The position numbers and the translations under genes were made by a program. Source: Lysobacteraceae bacterium (GTDB taxonomy: Bacteria; Pseudomonadota; Gammaproteobacteria; Xanthomonadales; Rhodanobacteraceae). Taken from it: DNA of 56,876 bases. Below are positions 1 to 10,319 of the stretch, piece by piece. The notes under the pieces were generated by a model. The model was given only the letters and a program-made list of their open reading frames with translations, searched no databases and was not told the origin of the DNA. Numbering within the stretch: position 1 is the first letter of the stretch; the number at the start of each line of letters is the position of its first letter. The stretch is taken from NCBI GenBank assembly GCA_028866435.1, contig JAGWIC010000006.1:1-56876 (forward strand), in the 5' to 3' direction.

Positions 1-190
1 GCACCGCGTACGGGGCCAACGCCGTACGGCACGGTAAACCCCACTCGGAGCAAGACCAAATAGGGGAACGATAACGCGGCCCGCGTTGTTCCCGGGTAGG
101 TTGCTGGAGCCAGGCGGCGACGCCTGGCCGAGAGGAATGACTGTCGCGCTGCAAGGCGTACAGAACCCGGCTTACAGGCCGACTCCACCT
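1..190 (+). ncRNA. rnpB: RNase P RNA, 3' part (5' end outside window)
   Basis: This is the catalytic RNA of ribonuclease P, which matures tRNA 5' ends. The stretch carries conserved bacterial class A landmarks: GGAGCAAGACCAAATAGGGG near 46-65, then AACGATAACGCGGCCCGCG, GGGTAGGTTGCTGGAGCC, GAGAGGAATGACTGTC, and the 3' core ACAGAACCCGGCTTACAGG around 160-178. Only the 3' portion is present. The mature 3' end is estimated at the CTCCACCT near 182-190. A perfect GC hairpin follows and may end transcription before the mraZ promoter. Confidence 0.93.
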
Positions 191-203
191 CTTTTCGAAC
201 ATT

Positions 204-229
204 CCCCGGCGCGGACGGCCGCGCCGGGG
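204..229 (+). terminator. GC-rich hairpin downstream of rnpB
   Basis: A perfect 11-bp stem (204-214 with 219-229) closes a 4-nt ACGG loop about 14 nt after the RNase P RNA 3' end. The tail is CTTCGTG, only weakly T-rich, so intrinsic termination is plausible but not certain. Confidence 0.55.
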
Positions 230-418
230 CTTCGTGTGAACGGCAGTTCATGCCTGGCTCGCAGGAAATCGCGATCCGATCCCTTTTGAGCGTCGACCGC
301 GTTCAATCGGCGAAGAAAAATTTCCATGCTTTCAAACACCTTGCGTGTGTTTTTGAGAAAACACCGCATATACGGTCAGATTTCTGCCTTTACTCATTGA
401 TTCACAAGCGAAATTCCC

Positions 419-447
419 TTGACAGTCTCATGGGGCGAGATTATCGT
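419..447 (+). promoter_or_regulatory. Sigma-70-like promoter of the dcw operon
   Basis: A perfect -35 box TTGACA lies at 419-424. A TATCGT -10 box (4 of 6 matches) sits 17 bp downstream at 442-447. This is the only good promoter seen between rnpB and mraZ. The first MraZ-type repeat begins on the last base of the -10 box, so repressor bound there would block the promoter. Confidence 0.65.
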
Positions 448-480
448 GGGTTCCGGTGTGAAATCGTGGGTTTTAGTGGA
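447..480 (+). promoter_or_regulatory. Probable MraZ operator, four repeats at exactly 10-bp spacing
   Basis: TGGG-type repeats begin at 447 (TGGG), 457 (TGTG), 467 (TGGG) and 477 (TGGA), each exactly one helical turn apart. MraZ of other bacteria is known to bind TGGGN repeats at this spacing upstream of its own gene. The array runs from the -10 box into the GGAG ribosome-binding site of mraZ at 478-481, which fits autorepression of the cluster. Confidence 0.7.
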
Positions 481-491
481 GTCAGGTCACC

Positions 492-938
492 GTGTTCCAG
501 GGCGAAACTGCCATCACCATTGATGACAAGGGCCGGCTGGCCATCCCGACGGCTTATCGGGAGCTGGTCGCGGGCGAATGCGCGAATCGGCTGGTGCTGA
601 CCTACAACCCGTTCGAGTCCGGCTGTCTCTGGCTGTTTCCCTACGTCGCCTGGGAAAAAGTCCGCGACGAGGTCAACGCGCTGTCCAAGGTGAAGACCGC
701 GCATCGCGCCCTGCAGATGAAGCTGGTGGGCGCGGCCGCCGTGGTCGAGCCCGACGGCGCGGCGCGCATCCTGCTGCCGGCAAGTCAGCGGGTGACGACC
801 GGGATCGAGAAAAAGGCGGTGTTGCTGGGCATGGGCGACAAATTCGAGCTGTGGAGCGAGCAGGCCCACATGGCCAAGATCCGCCAGAGCATCGGCGAGG
901 ACGAAATCACCAACGAAATGGCGGAGCTGCGTCTGTAA
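492..938 (+). CDS. mraZ: Transcriptional regulator MraZ
   Basis: MraZ is a DNA-binding AbrB-like protein that represses the dcw operon. The 148-residue product has the two tandem SpoVT-AbrB-like repeats of the family, marked by DDKGRL near residues 12-17 and [10 protein letters not shown] in the second half. The start is GTG at 492, preceded by GGAG at 478-481. Length matches the usual 140-155 residues. It is the first gene of the division cluster and sits directly behind a 10-bp-periodic TGGG array that is probably its own operator. Confidence 0.96.
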   Translation: MFQGETAITIDDKGRLAIPTAYRELVAGECANRLVLTYNPFESGCLWLFPYVAWEKVRDEVNALSKVKTAHRALQMKLVGAAAVVEPDGAARILLPASQRVTTGIEKKAVLLGMGDKFELWSEQAHMAKIRQSIGEDEITNEMAELRL

Positions 939-991
939 CCGCTGGTCGGTGAGGCGTGGTGACGATCGAGAAACGGGAGCGGGAGTGCGGT

Positions 992-1957
992 ATGGCCCAG
1001 AGCCGGAACCAGGATTCAGGCGTCGGGCCGCTGCAGCATGTCCCGGTCATGCTGGGCGAGGCGGTGGAGGGATTGTCCGTGCAGCCAGGCGGGCGCTATC
1101 TGGATGGCACCTTTGGACGCGGCGGCCACGCCCGCGAGGTCCTGTCGCGCCTGGGCCCCGACGGTTGCCTGTTGCTGATGGATCGCGACCCGCAGGCGAT
1201 TGCCGCGGCGCAGGCCGAGTTCGCCGGCGATCCGCGCGTGTCCATCCGGCACGCCAATTTTTCCAGCATGGCCGAATGGGACCGGGTCGCCGCCGGGCTC
1301 GATGGCGTGCTGCTGGACCTGGGCGTGTCTTCGCCGCAGCTGGACGAGGCGGCCCGCGGTTTCAGTTTCATGGCGGACGCACCGCTGGACATGCGCATGG
1401 ATACCAGCCGGGGCGAGAGCGCGGCGGATTTCCTGGCGCAGGCCAGCGAGCAGGAAATCGCCGAAGTGCTGTGGAACTTCGGCGAGGAACGCCATGGCCG
1501 ACGCATCGCGCGCGCCATCGTCGCCGACCGCGAGGCCACCCCGTTCACCCGCACCGGCCAGTTGGCGGCCTTGATCGAGCGCGTGGCGGGACGTCGCGAG
1601 CCGGGCAAGCATCCCGCCACGCGCAGCTTTCAGGCGTTGCGCATTCGGGTCAACGGCGAGCTCGACGCATTGCGGCAAGGCCTGGATGCCGCGCTCGATT
1701 GCCTCAAGCCCGGCGGTCGCCTGGCGGTGATCAGCTTCCACTCGCTGGAAGATCGCACGGTGAAGCTGTTTGTGCGCGACCAGTCCGGCCGGGTGCAGAA
1801 CAGCCGGCGTGGGCCACCGGTGGCCGCGGCGCCGGCGCGCCTGCGCGCGGTCGGCAAGGCGCGGTTTCCGTCCAGCGCGGAGGTGGCGGCGAATCCGCGT
1901 TCGCGTTCGGCCGTGCTGCGGGTGGCTGAAAAGCTTTCCGGCGAGGTGGCCGCATGA
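992..1957 (+). CDS. rsmH: 16S rRNA (cytosine(1402)-N(4))-methyltransferase RsmH
   Basis: RsmH (MraW) uses S-adenosylmethionine to methylate N4 of C1402 in 16S rRNA. The SAM-binding motif [10 protein letters not shown] is at about residues 38-47 and the [10 protein letters not shown] motif lies near the C-terminus. The ATG at 992 is chosen because GGGAG at 981-985 gives ideal spacing and the protein then begins shortly before the conserved HVPVM, as in relatives. A GTG at 956 in the same frame would add 12 residues. The length of 321 is normal. The stop overlaps ftsL by 4 bp. Confidence 0.95.
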   Translation: MAQSRNQDSGVGPLQHVPVMLGEAVEGLSVQPGGRYLDGTFGRGGHAREVLSRLGPDGCLLLMDRDPQAIAAAQAEFAGDPRVSIRHANFSSMAEWDRVAAGLDGVLLDLGVSSPQLDEAARGFSFMADAPLDMRMDTSRGESAADFLAQASEQEIAEVLWNFGEERHGRRIARAIVADREATPFTRTGQLAALIERVAGRREPGKHPATRSFQALRIRVNGELDALRQGLDAALDCLKPGGRLAVISFHSLEDRTVKLFVRDQSGRVQNSRRGPPVAAAPARLRAVGKARFPSSAEVAANPRSRSAVLRVAEKLSGEVAA

Positions 1958-2223
1958 GGGTGGTCGGCACCCTGTTCGTGTTTGCCCTGCTGCTGGCGGT
2001 GATCGCCACCGCGCTCGGCGTGGTCTGGACCCGGCATGAAAGCCGGGTGCTGTTCGTCAGCCTGACCACGATGCAGAACCAGCGCGACGCGCTGAATATC
2101 GAGTACGGCAAGCTCGAGCTCGAGCAGGCCACCTATGCCGAACCGCGGCGCGTGGACGACGAGGCCCGCCAGCAACTGGGCATGGTCGACCCGAGCCCGC
2201 AAGACATCCGGCTGCTGCGCTGA
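1954..2223 (+). CDS. ftsL: Cell division protein FtsL
   Basis: FtsL is a small bitopic inner-membrane protein of the divisome that pairs with FtsB and FtsQ. The 89-residue product has one membrane segment at about residues 4-25. A periplasmic coiled-coil-like stretch rich in Q, E and L follows, including the [16 protein letters not shown] region. Sequence conservation in this family is low, so position between rsmH and ftsI is the strongest support. The start overlaps the rsmH stop (ATGA) and the stop overlaps the ftsI start. Confidence 0.93.
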   Translation: MRVVGTLFVFALLLAVIATALGVVWTRHESRVLFVSLTTMQNQRDALNIEYGKLELEQATYAEPRRVDDEARQQLGMVDPSPQDIRLLR

Positions 2224-4040
2224 TGAACCGCCGCGACCCGATCAAGCTCGCGCCCCGCCACGGACAGCGCCGTTCCGTCGGACCCAGTCCGCGCAGGCGC
2301 ATGGTGGTGGTGGTGGTCCTGCTGGCCCTGGCGGCGACCGGCCTGGTGGCACGCGCCTTCGACCTGCAGGTGGTGCGCAAGCAGTTCTACCAGAGCCAGG
2401 GTGACGCGCGGTTCCTGCGCGAAATGACCATTCCCGTGTCGCGCGGCACCATCTTCGACCGCAACGGCGAGCCGCTGGCGGTGTCGACCCCGGTGATGTC
2501 GATCTGGGCCAATCCGTCCGAGGTGCTGGACAGCGACGAGCGCATCCCGCAGCTGGCGCAGGCGCTGGGCGTGAATGCGAGCGAGTTGAAGAGCCGCCTG
2601 GCGCAGCGCTCCGATCGCGAATTCGTGTACTTGCGCCGGCAGATGTCGCCGGAAGCGGCGCAGGCGGTCCTCGACCTGAACATCCCCGGCATCAACGGCC
2701 AGCGCGAGTTCAAGCGCTACTACCCGTCGGGCGAAGTCACCTCCCACGTGCTGGGTTTCACCAATATCGACGACCACGGCCAGGAAGGCCTGGAACTGGC
2801 CTACGACGACTGGCTCTCCGGCAAGCCGGGCGCCAAGCGGGTGATCCGCGACGGCATGGGCCACGTGGTGGAGGACCTGGAGCAGATCCGGGCGCCCAAG
2901 CCTGGCCAGAACCTCACCCTGAGCATCGATCGGCGCATCCAGTTCCTGGCCTACAGCGAGCTGAAGAACGCGGTGGAGAAATTCCAGGCCGATTCCGGCT
3001 CGATGGTGATCCTCGACGTGAAGACGGGCGAGGTGCTGGCGATGGTGAACCTGCCGACCTACAACCCCAATGACGTCAACGCCAGCACGCCTTCCGAGCG
3101 CCGCAACCGCGCCATGACCGACGTGATCGAGCCGGGTTCGACGATCAAGCCGGTGCTGATGGCCGCGGCCCTGTCCAGCGGGCAGTACACGCCGACCAGC
3201 CCGCTGATCAACACCACCGGCGGCCACTGGTTCTTCCAGGGGCACGACATCCATGACACCCACGACTGGGGCGTGCTCACCCCCACCGGCGTCATCACCA
3301 AGTCCAGCAACGTCGGCGCCGCGCACATCGCGATGTCGCTCGACACCAACCTGATGTACGACACCTACCGCGCCTTCGGCCTGGGCAGCAGCACCGACAG
3401 CGGGTTTCCCGGCGAGGCCTCCGGCTACCTGAAGATCGGCCACGACTGGCGCCCGCTGGAGAAGGCCATCATGGGCTACGGCTACGGCGTCAACGTGACG
3501 CCGCTGCAGCTGGCCAATGCCTACGCCACCATTGCCGACGGCGGCGTCATGCACGACCCCAGCTTCATCAAGGGCGACGACAACCCGGCCAAGCAGATCA
3601 TCTCGCCGGCGATCGCCGCGGAACTGATCCAGATGATGGAAACCGTCACCGGCCCGGGCAGCACCGCGCCGGAAGCGCGCATCGCCAACTACAGCGTGGC
3701 CGGCAAGACCGGCACCGCGCACAAGGCCAGTGCCGGCGGCTACGACAAGAACAACTACATCGCCGCCTTCGCCGGCATCGTGCCGGCCAGCGATCCGCGG
3801 CTGGTCGGCGTGGTCATCATCAACAACCCGACCAAGGGCAGCTATTACGGCGGCGTGGTTTCCGGCCCGGTGTTCTCCAAGGTGATGAGTGGCGCACTGC
3901 GCCTGCTCGACGTGCCGCCGGACAACATCGGCCGCTGGTACGTGGGCGGCCCCTTGCAGGGCAGTGGCGGCCTGGCCGGCAGCAAGCCGCCGGTGGACAA
4001 GCCGATCGATGACGCCCCCATCGACGATGGTGCGCCATGA
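2223..4040 (+). CDS. ftsI: Peptidoglycan D,D-transpeptidase FtsI (PBP3)
   Basis: FtsI cross-links septal peptidoglycan and is the target of PBP3-selective beta-lactams. The 605-residue protein has a short basic cytoplasmic tail, one membrane anchor at about 27-46, a PBP dimerisation domain (SRGTIFDRNG near 74-83), and a transpeptidase domain. The catalytic motifs are S306-T-I-K309, S361-S-N363 and K495-T-G497, almost at the E. coli positions. The start shares one base with the ftsL stop and the stop overlaps murE, so translational coupling is likely. Confidence 0.97.
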   Translation: MNRRDPIKLAPRHGQRRSVGPSPRRRMVVVVVLLALAATGLVARAFDLQVVRKQFYQSQGDARFLREMTIPVSRGTIFDRNGEPLAVSTPVMSIWANPSEVLDSDERIPQLAQALGVNASELKSRLAQRSDREFVYLRRQMSPEAAQAVLDLNIPGINGQREFKRYYPSGEVTSHVLGFTNIDDHGQEGLELAYDDWLSGKPGAKRVIRDGMGHVVEDLEQIRAPKPGQNLTLSIDRRIQFLAYSELKNAVEKFQADSGSMVILDVKTGEVLAMVNLPTYNPNDVNASTPSERRNRAMTDVIEPGSTIKPVLMAAALSSGQYTPTSPLINTTGGHWFFQGHDIHDTHDWGVLTPTGVITKSSNVGAAHIAMSLDTNLMYDTYRAFGLGSSTDSGFPGEASGYLKIGHDWRPLEKAIMGYGYGVNVTPLQLANAYATIADGGVMHDPSFIKGDDNPAKQIISPAIAAELIQMMETVTGPGSTAPEARIANYSVAGKTGTAHKASAGGYDKNNYIAAFAGIVPASDPRLVGVVIINNPTKGSYYGGVVSGPVFSKVMSGALRLLDVPPDNIGRWYVGGPLQGSGGLAGSKPPVDKPIDDAPIDDGAP

Positions 4041-5542
4041 ACGCCGTGCCCCTGGACCAACTGCTGCTGGGTATTGCCGACGCGCCGCTGGCGGCGATGC
4101 CGTCGGCCGCGCGCATGCGGGTGTCCGGGCTGACCCTCGATTCGCGCCAGGCCAGCCGTGGCGATGCCTTCTTCGCCTTGCGCGGCAGCAAGGGGCACGG
4201 CATCGCATTCGCGGCCGCGGCGGCGCGGCGCGGCGCCCAGCTGGTGCTGGCCGAGTCGCCGCCGATCGCCTGCGAAGATCCCGGCGTGCCGGTGCTGTGG
4301 ATCGACGGCCTGCATGAACAGGTCGGCGAAATCGCCGCCCGCTTCCACGGCCGGCCCAGCGAATCGCTGCGCATGGTCGGCGTCACCGGCACCAACGGCA
4401 AGACCTCCTGCGTGCAGCTGCTGGCGCAGGCGCTGACCCTGCTCGGCCATCGCACCGCCTCGATCGGAACCCTGGGCGCCGGTGTGCACGGCCATCTGCG
4501 CGAGGGCGAGCGCACTACCCCCGATGTGCTGACCGTGCAGCGGCTGTTGGCCGAATTCCGCGATGGCGAGGTCAGCCACGTGGCGATGGAGGTGTCGTCG
4601 CATGCGCTGGAGCAAGGGCGCGTGGCCGCGGTGGACTTCGAGGTCGCCGCGTTCACCAATCTCAGCCGCGACCACCTGGATTATCACGGCAGCATGGAGG
4701 CCTATGGCGAGGCCAAGGCCCGGCTGTTCGCCTGGCCCGGCCTGCGCGCGGCGGTGATCAACGTCGACGATGCCTTCGGCGCGGCGTTGGCCACCCGCCT
4801 GGCGGACGGCGTGCAGCGCTTGCGCTTCAGCATGGCCGACGACCGCGACGCCGAGCTCGCCGCCAGCCAGATCGTGACCTCGAGCGAAGGGCTCTCCTTC
4901 CGGCTGCGCACGCCCTGGGGCAGCCAGGCGATCCACAGCCACCTGTTGGGCCGCTTCAACGTGGCCAACCTGCTGGCGGTGGTTGGCTGCCTCGGCGCGC
5001 TGGGCGAAACCTTTGCGCGCATCGTGACGGCGGTGGAGCAGCTGCAGCCGGTCAACGGACGCATGAACCGGATCGGCGGCCTGCACGGCCAGCCGCTGGT
5101 GGTCATCGACTACGCCCATACCCCGGATGCACTCGAGCAGGCGCTGACCGCCTTGCGCGCGCACTGCGCGGGACGGCTGATCTGCGTGTTCGGTTGCGGC
5201 GGCGAGCGCGACGCCGGCAAGCGTCCGATGATGGGCGCGATCGCGGCGCGGCTGGCGGACGTTGCCATCGTCACCGATGACAACCCGCGCGGCGAAGACG
5301 GCGACGCGATCGTGGCGCAGGTCGTGGCCGGCATGGCCGAGGCGCGCGCGATGGCGGTCGAGCGCGACCGCGCGCAGGCGATCGGCCAGGCGCTGCAACT
5401 GGCACGCACCGGCGACGTGGTGCTGGTCGCCGGCAAGGGGCACGAAACCTATCAGGAAGGGGCGGCCGGCAGGCGCGCGTTCGACGATCTGGCGGTGGCG
5501 CGCGCGGCGCTGGAGTCGTGGCAACGGGGGGGCGGCCCATGA
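4037..5542 (+). CDS. murE: UDP-MurNAc-L-Ala-D-Glu:meso-diaminopimelate ligase MurE
   Basis: MurE adds the third residue of the peptidoglycan stem peptide in the cytoplasm using ATP. The ATP-binding GTNGKT is at residues 118-123. The DNPR motif at 415-418 marks the meso-diaminopimelate-specific type, so this organism should have DAP-type peptidoglycan. Three Mur-ligase domains fit the 501-residue length. The start overlaps the ftsI stop and the stop overlaps murF, both as ATGA. Confidence 0.97.
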   Translation: MNAVPLDQLLLGIADAPLAAMPSAARMRVSGLTLDSRQASRGDAFFALRGSKGHGIAFAAAAARRGAQLVLAESPPIACEDPGVPVLWIDGLHEQVGEIAARFHGRPSESLRMVGVTGTNGKTSCVQLLAQALTLLGHRTASIGTLGAGVHGHLREGERTTPDVLTVQRLLAEFRDGEVSHVAMEVSSHALEQGRVAAVDFEVAAFTNLSRDHLDYHGSMEAYGEAKARLFAWPGLRAAVINVDDAFGAALATRLADGVQRLRFSMADDRDAELAASQIVTSSEGLSFRLRTPWGSQAIHSHLLGRFNVANLLAVVGCLGALGETFARIVTAVEQLQPVNGRMNRIGGLHGQPLVVIDYAHTPDALEQALTALRAHCAGRLICVFGCGGERDAGKRPMMGAIAARLADVAIVTDDNPRGEDGDAIVAQVVAGMAEARAMAVERDRAQAIGQALQLARTGDVVLVAGKGHETYQEGAAGRRAFDDLAVARAALESWQRGGGP

Positions 5543-6921
5543 TCAGCACCGGCACCATCGCGATCTGGACCCGCGGCCGCCTGGTCGGCGCCGACGTCGA
5601 GATCCGCGGCGTCAGCATCGATACCCGCAAGGTGCAGCCGGGCGACCTGTTCGTGGCGATCAAGGGCGAGCGGGTCGATGGCCACGACTACCTGGCCGAG
5701 GCTGCCGCGGGCGGCGCGGTGGCGGCCATGGTGACGCGGCAGATGGACAGCCACCTGCCGCAGATCGTGGTGAACGACGGCACCCTCGCCCTGGGCGACC
5801 TGGCCAGCGCGGTGCGCGCGCAGCGCAACCTGCACGTGGTCGGCATCACCGGCTCCAACGGCAAGACCACGGTGAAGACGCTGGCCGCGTCGATCCTGTC
5901 GGGGCATGGCCGCACCCACGTCAGCGCCGGCAACCACAACAACGAGCTCGGCCTGCCGCTGAGCTTGCTCGCGATGCCGGCCGACACGCAGTACGCGGTG
6001 TTCGAGATGGGCGCCGGCAAGCCGGGTGACATCGACTACCTGGCGGCCATCGCGCGGCCAGATATCGGCCTCGTCACGCTCATTGCGCCAGCGCATCTTG
6101 AGCGGATGGGCAGCATCGAGGGCGTGGCCGAGACCAAGGGCGCGCTGTACCGCGCGTTGCCGGCCGACGGTGTCGCCATCATCAACGCCGATGACGGTTT
6201 CGCCAGCTTCTTCGCCGGCCTGGCCGGTGCGCGAACCGTTCTCCGCTATGGCCTCGACCATCCGGCGGAGATCGGTGCGGGCATCGTCGAACAGCGGCTG
6301 GACGGCTCCCGCTTCGTGCTGCGCACGCCGCATGGCGATGCCGAGGTGGCGTTGCCGCTGCCGGGGCGGCACAACATCGCCAACGCCCTCGCCGCGGCGT
6401 CCATCGCGCTGGCGCTCGACGTGCCGCTGGCGACCATCGTACGGGGCCTGGAGCAGGTGCCGGGCGTGGCCGGGCGGCTGCGGCCGCAACGGATGGCCGG
6501 CGGCTGGATGCTGATCGACGACACCTACAACGCCAACCCCAGCTCGATGGCGGCGGCGATCGACACCCTCGCCCTGGCCGAAGGCGAGCGCTGGCTGGTG
6601 CTCGGCGACATGGCCGAACTGGGCGCCGACGCGCGCGCGCTGCATGCCGGCGTCGGTGCCCGCGCCCGCGAAGGCGGCGTGGACCGGCTGTTCGCGGTAG
6701 GGCCGCTGGGCCAGGCCACGGTGGCCGCGTTCGGCGCGGGCGGGCGGCACTTCGACGACCGGGCCAGCCTGGTCGCCGCGTTGCGGGCCGAGCTGGCGGC
6801 CGGCGTCACCTGCCTGGTCAAGGGCTCGCGCTCGGCCGCGATGGAGCAGGTGGTGAAGGCGCTGGGTGAGCGCCCGGGTGACATGTCTGCGGGCCACGGG
6901 GAGGCAAACCATGCTGCTTGA
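5539..6921 (+). CDS. murF: UDP-MurNAc-tripeptide:D-Ala-D-Ala ligase MurF
   Basis: MurF completes the UDP-MurNAc-pentapeptide by adding D-Ala-D-Ala. The P-loop GSNGKT is at residues 105-110, and [11 protein letters not shown] and [11 protein letters not shown] are typical MurF signatures. The ATG at 5539 is chosen because it overlaps the murE stop (ATGA) behind a G-rich ribosome-binding site. Upstream in-frame starts would extend into murE. The product has 460 residues. The stop at 6921 lies 11 bp inside mraY. Confidence 0.96.
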   Translation: MISTGTIAIWTRGRLVGADVEIRGVSIDTRKVQPGDLFVAIKGERVDGHDYLAEAAAGGAVAAMVTRQMDSHLPQIVVNDGTLALGDLASAVRAQRNLHVVGITGSNGKTTVKTLAASILSGHGRTHVSAGNHNNELGLPLSLLAMPADTQYAVFEMGAGKPGDIDYLAAIARPDIGLVTLIAPAHLERMGSIEGVAETKGALYRALPADGVAIINADDGFASFFAGLAGARTVLRYGLDHPAEIGAGIVEQRLDGSRFVLRTPHGDAEVALPLPGRHNIANALAAASIALALDVPLATIVRGLEQVPGVAGRLRPQRMAGGWMLIDDTYNANPSSMAAAIDTLALAEGERWLVLGDMAELGADARALHAGVGARAREGGVDRLFAVGPLGQATVAAFGAGGRHFDDRASLVAALRAELAAGVTCLVKGSRSAAMEQVVKALGERPGDMSAGHGEANHAA

Positions 6922-8011
6922 TCTGGCCGACTGGATGGCGCGGCATTTCACCGCCCTGCACCTGTTCCAGTACATCACCTTCCGCACGATCATGGCGGCG
7001 CTGACGGCGCTGGCGGTATCGCTGCTGCTCGGCCCGACGCTGATCCGCAAGCTGAGCGCGCTGAAGGCGGGCCAGGTGGTGCGCAGCGACGGTCCGCAGA
7101 CGCATCTGGTCAAGGCCGGCACGCCGACGATGGGCGGGGTGATGATCCTGCTCTCGGTGAGTGTGGCGACCCTGCTCTGGGCGGACCTGCACAACCGCTA
7201 CGTGTGGGTGGTGCTGGCGGTCATGCTGAGTTTCGGTGCGATCGGCTTCTACGACGACTACCGCAAGCTGGTGCTGAAGGACAGCCGTGGCCTGGCCAGC
7301 CGCTGGAAATACTTCTGGCAGTCGGTGTTCGGCCTGGCCGCGGCCTGGTTTCTCTACGCCACCGCCCCGCATGCCGCCGCCGGCGTGCCGGTGCCGGAGA
7401 CCGCGCTGTATCTGCCGCTGTTCAAGCACGTGGCGATCGCGCTGGGCCTGCTGTTCGTGGCGGTGGCCTATTTCATGATCGTGGGCTTCTCCAACGCGGT
7501 GAATCTCACCGACGGCCTGGACGGGCTGGCGATCATGCCGACGGTGCTGGTCTCCGGCGCGCTCGGCGTATTCGCCTACCTGGCCGGTAACAAGGTGTTT
7601 TCCGAATACCTCGGGATTCCGTCGATTCCGGGCGCGGGCGAGCTGGCGATCTTCTGCGGCGCGCTGGCCGGGTCGGGGCTGGGCTTCCTGTGGTTCAACA
7701 CCTATCCGGCGCAGGTCTTCATGGGCGACGTGGGCGCCCTGGCGATGGGTGCCGCGCTGGGCTGCGTGGCGGTGATCGTGCGCCAGGAGATCGTGCTGCT
7801 GGTCATGGGCGGCGTGTTCGTGATGGAAACCGCCTCGGTGATGATCCAGGTGGCCAGCTTCAAGCTCACCGGCAAGCGGGTGTTCCGCATGGCGCCGATC
7901 CACCACCACTTCGAACTGAAGGGCTGGCCCGAGCCCCGTGTGATCGTGCGTTTCTGGATCATCAGCGTCGTGCTGGTGCTGATCGGCCTCGCCACGTTGA
8001 AGGTGCGCTGA
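6911..8011 (+). CDS. mraY: Phospho-N-acetylmuramoyl-pentapeptide transferase MraY
   Basis: MraY transfers phospho-MurNAc-pentapeptide from UDP to undecaprenyl phosphate, forming lipid I at the inner membrane. The 366-residue protein is polytopic, with about ten membrane segments. It shows the family motifs [20 protein letters not shown] and APIHHHFEL. The ATG at 6911 matches the usual short N-terminus and overlaps the murF end. Longer in-frame starts would lie inside murF. The stop overlaps ftsW by one base. Confidence 0.97.
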   Translation: MLLDLADWMARHFTALHLFQYITFRTIMAALTALAVSLLLGPTLIRKLSALKAGQVVRSDGPQTHLVKAGTPTMGGVMILLSVSVATLLWADLHNRYVWVVLAVMLSFGAIGFYDDYRKLVLKDSRGLASRWKYFWQSVFGLAAAWFLYATAPHAAAGVPVPETALYLPLFKHVAIALGLLFVAVAYFMIVGFSNAVNLTDGLDGLAIMPTVLVSGALGVFAYLAGNKVFSEYLGIPSIPGAGELAIFCGALAGSGLGFLWFNTYPAQVFMGDVGALAMGAALGCVAVIVRQEIVLLVMGGVFVMETASVMIQVASFKLTGKRVFRMAPIHHHFELKGWPEPRVIVRFWIISVVLVLIGLATLKVR

Positions 8012-9249
8012 TGTTCGATTTCGGCTCAAGCCAGGCAGTCAAGCGCAGCGGCCCACGGGGCCACTTCGACCCGTGGTTGCTGGTCGGGCTGATCGGCCTG
8101 GCCAGCATCGGCGTGGTGATGGTCGCTTCCAGCTCGATCGCGGTGGCCGACAACCAGCACCTCGGCTCGTTCTATTTCCTCAAGAAGCACCTGATTTTCC
8201 TCAGCCTGGGCCTGGTCGCCGCGGCGATGGCGATGCGCACCGAGCTGAAGCTGCTGGAAAAATACGCGTTCCACCTGATGCTGCTGGCGTTCGTGCTGCT
8301 GCTTGCCGTCTTCGTGCCACATTTCGGCATGCGCATCAATGGCGCCCACCGCTGGCTGAACCTCGCATTCACCACCTTCCAGCCGGTCGAAGCGGTCAAG
8401 CTGATCCTGGTGATCTATGTCGCCAGCTACCTGGTGCGCCATCGCGAGAGCGTGGAAACCCGCTTCCTGGGCCTGTTCAAGCCGGTGATGGTGGCCGGCG
8501 TGCTGGTGCTGCTGCTGCTGGCGCAACCGGACTTCGGCTCGGCCACCCTGGTGATCGCGGTGACCATCGCGATGGTGTGGTTTGGCGGCGCGCGGCCGCT
8601 GTTCCTGTTCCTGATGGGGCTGCCGCTGATGCCGCTGCTGTATGTCGCGGCGACCGGCGAGAGCTATCGCCTGAAGCGGCTCACCTCGTTCATGGACCCG
8701 TGGAAGGACCCGTTCAACGACGGCTTCCAGCTGACCCAGTCGCTGATGGCGATCGGCCGCGGGGAATGGACCGGCGTGGGCCTCGGCTCGAGCGTGCTGA
8801 AACTGTCCTACCTGCCCGAGGCGCATACCGACTTCATCTTCGCCGTGATCGGCGAAGAGCTAGGGCTGGCCGGGGTGGTGCTGGTCATCGGCCTGTTCGG
8901 CCTGGTCGTCTGGCGCGGGCTCCACCTCGGCCTCAAGGGGGTCGAGCTGGGCCAGCGCTTTGCCGGCTATGTCGCGTTCGGCATCTCGCTGATGCTGGCA
9001 ATGCAGGCGATCGTCTCGGTGGGCGTGAACCTCGGCGCGCTGCCGACCAAGGGGCTGACCCTGCCGCTGATCAGCTACGGCGGCTCGTCCATGGCGCTGA
9101 CCTGCGCCATGGCGGGCGTGTTGCTGCGCGCCACCTTCGAGATCACCCGCGCCATGGACGCGCGGCAGATGGCGACGCGCATGCCCGCCGCGGTGGTCGC
9201 CGCCGACGTGAATGCCGCGCTCAAGCAGCGCGAGGCGGAGGCGGCATGA
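8011..9249 (+). CDS. ftsW: Lipid II glycosyltransferase FtsW (SEDS family)
   Basis: FtsW polymerises lipid II at the septum together with FtsI. The 412-residue product is a SEDS-family membrane protein with about ten helices. It carries family stretches such as GINGAHRWL-type residues near the middle and the C-terminal LPLISYGGSS. The ATG at 8011 shares a base with the mraY stop. The frame stays open upstream, but that part is a shadow of mraY. The stop overlaps murG (ATGA). Confidence 0.96.
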   Translation: MFDFGSSQAVKRSGPRGHFDPWLLVGLIGLASIGVVMVASSSIAVADNQHLGSFYFLKKHLIFLSLGLVAAAMAMRTELKLLEKYAFHLMLLAFVLLLAVFVPHFGMRINGAHRWLNLAFTTFQPVEAVKLILVIYVASYLVRHRESVETRFLGLFKPVMVAGVLVLLLLAQPDFGSATLVIAVTIAMVWFGGARPLFLFLMGLPLMPLLYVAATGESYRLKRLTSFMDPWKDPFNDGFQLTQSLMAIGRGEWTGVGLGSSVLKLSYLPEAHTDFIFAVIGEELGLAGVVLVIGLFGLVVWRGLHLGLKGVELGQRFAGYVAFGISLMLAMQAIVSVGVNLGALPTKGLTLPLISYGGSSMALTCAMAGVLLRATFEITRAMDARQMATRMPAAVVAADVNAALKQREAEAA

Positions 9250-10319
9250 ACGGCCAGGCACCCGTGCTGATCATGGCCGGCGGCACCGGTGGCCATATTT
9301 TCCCCGGCCTCGCCGTGGCCGAGTGCCTGCGCTCGCAAGGCGTGCCGGTGGTATGGCTGGGCGCCGTGGGCGGCATGGAAACCCGGGTGGTTCCGGCCCA
9401 TCGCATCGAACTGCACACCGTGGCGGTCGGTGGCCTGCGCGGCAAGGGCCTGCAGACCCGGCTGCTGGCGCCGCTGATGCTGCTGCGCGCGCTGTTCGCC
9501 TCGCTGCTGCTGCTGCACCGGCTGCAGCCGCGCAGCGTGTTGTCGATGGGCGGCTATGTGGCCGGCCCCGGCGGCCTGGCGGCGTGGCTGTTGCGCAAGC
9601 CGCTGCTGGTGCATGAGCAGAATCGGGTGGCCGGTTTCACCAACCGCAAGCTGGCCGCCCTGGCGCGGCGGGTGATGGCGGGCTTTGCCGACGCGTTGCC
9701 GCGGGCGCAATGGGTGGGCAACCCGGTGCGCGAGGCGATCGCGGCACTGCCGCCGCCCGCGCAGCGCATGGCCGGCCGCGACGGGCGCACGCAGCTGCTC
9801 GTGCTCGGCGGCAGCCTGGGCGCGCGGGCACTGAATCTGGCGGTTCCGCAGGCACTGGCCCGGCTGGCGCCGGCGCAGCGGCCGCACGTGCTGCACCAAT
9901 GCGGCACCCGCGGCCTGGACGAGGCGCGCGCGGCCTATGCCGCGGCCGGCGTCGGGGCCGAGGTGGTGGCTTTCATCGACGACATGGCCGGCAGCTATGG
10001 CGCGGCCGACCTGGCGCTGTGCCGGGCCGGTGCGCTGACCCTGGCGGAACTGTCGGCGGCCGGGCTCGGCGCGGTGCTGGTGCCGTACCCGCATGCCGTC
10101 GACGACCACCAGACCCGCAATGCGCAGGTGCTGGCCGCCGTCGGTGCGGCGATCGTGATGCAGGAGAATGAACTGGACATCCAGACACTGGCGCAGCGAC
10201 TGGAGTCGCTGCTGGGGAATCGCGAGAGCCTGCTGGCGATGGCGCAGGCGGCGCGCACGCTGGCCAAGCCCGATGCGGCCAGGGTGATCGCGCAGGCCTG
10301 CGTGGAGGTGGCGGCATGA
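9246..10319 (+). CDS. murG: UDP-GlcNAc:lipid I GlcNAc-transferase MurG
   Basis: MurG makes lipid II by adding GlcNAc to lipid I on the inner face of the cytoplasmic membrane. The 357-residue GT-B protein has the glycine-rich GGTGGH motif at residues 12-17. A second G loop (LGGSLGA) lies mid-protein, with HEQN and the UDP-GlcNAc-contacting [11 protein letters not shown] region. The start at 9246 overlaps the ftsW stop. A long open frame upstream is an out-of-frame shadow of ftsW. The stop overlaps murC. Confidence 0.97.
   Translation: MNGQAPVLIMAGGTGGHIFPGLAVAECLRSQGVPVVWLGAVGGMETRVVPAHRIELHTVAVGGLRGKGLQTRLLAPLMLLRALFASLLLLHRLQPRSVLSMGGYVAGPGGLAAWLLRKPLLVHEQNRVAGFTNRKLAALARRVMAGFADALPRAQWVGNPVREAIAALPPPAQRMAGRDGRTQLLVLGGSLGARALNLAVPQALARLAPAQRPHVLHQCGTRGLDEARAAYAAAGVGAEVVAFIDDMAGSYGAADLALCRAGALTLAELSAAGLGAVLVPYPHAVDDHQTRNAQVLAAVGAAIVMQENELDIQTLAQRLESLLGNRESLLAMAQAARTLAKPDAARVIAQACVEVAA

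Noticed and set aside
2133-4208. 691-codon open frame antisense to ftsI
   Set aside because: Shadow of ftsI; no start signal or family resemblance.
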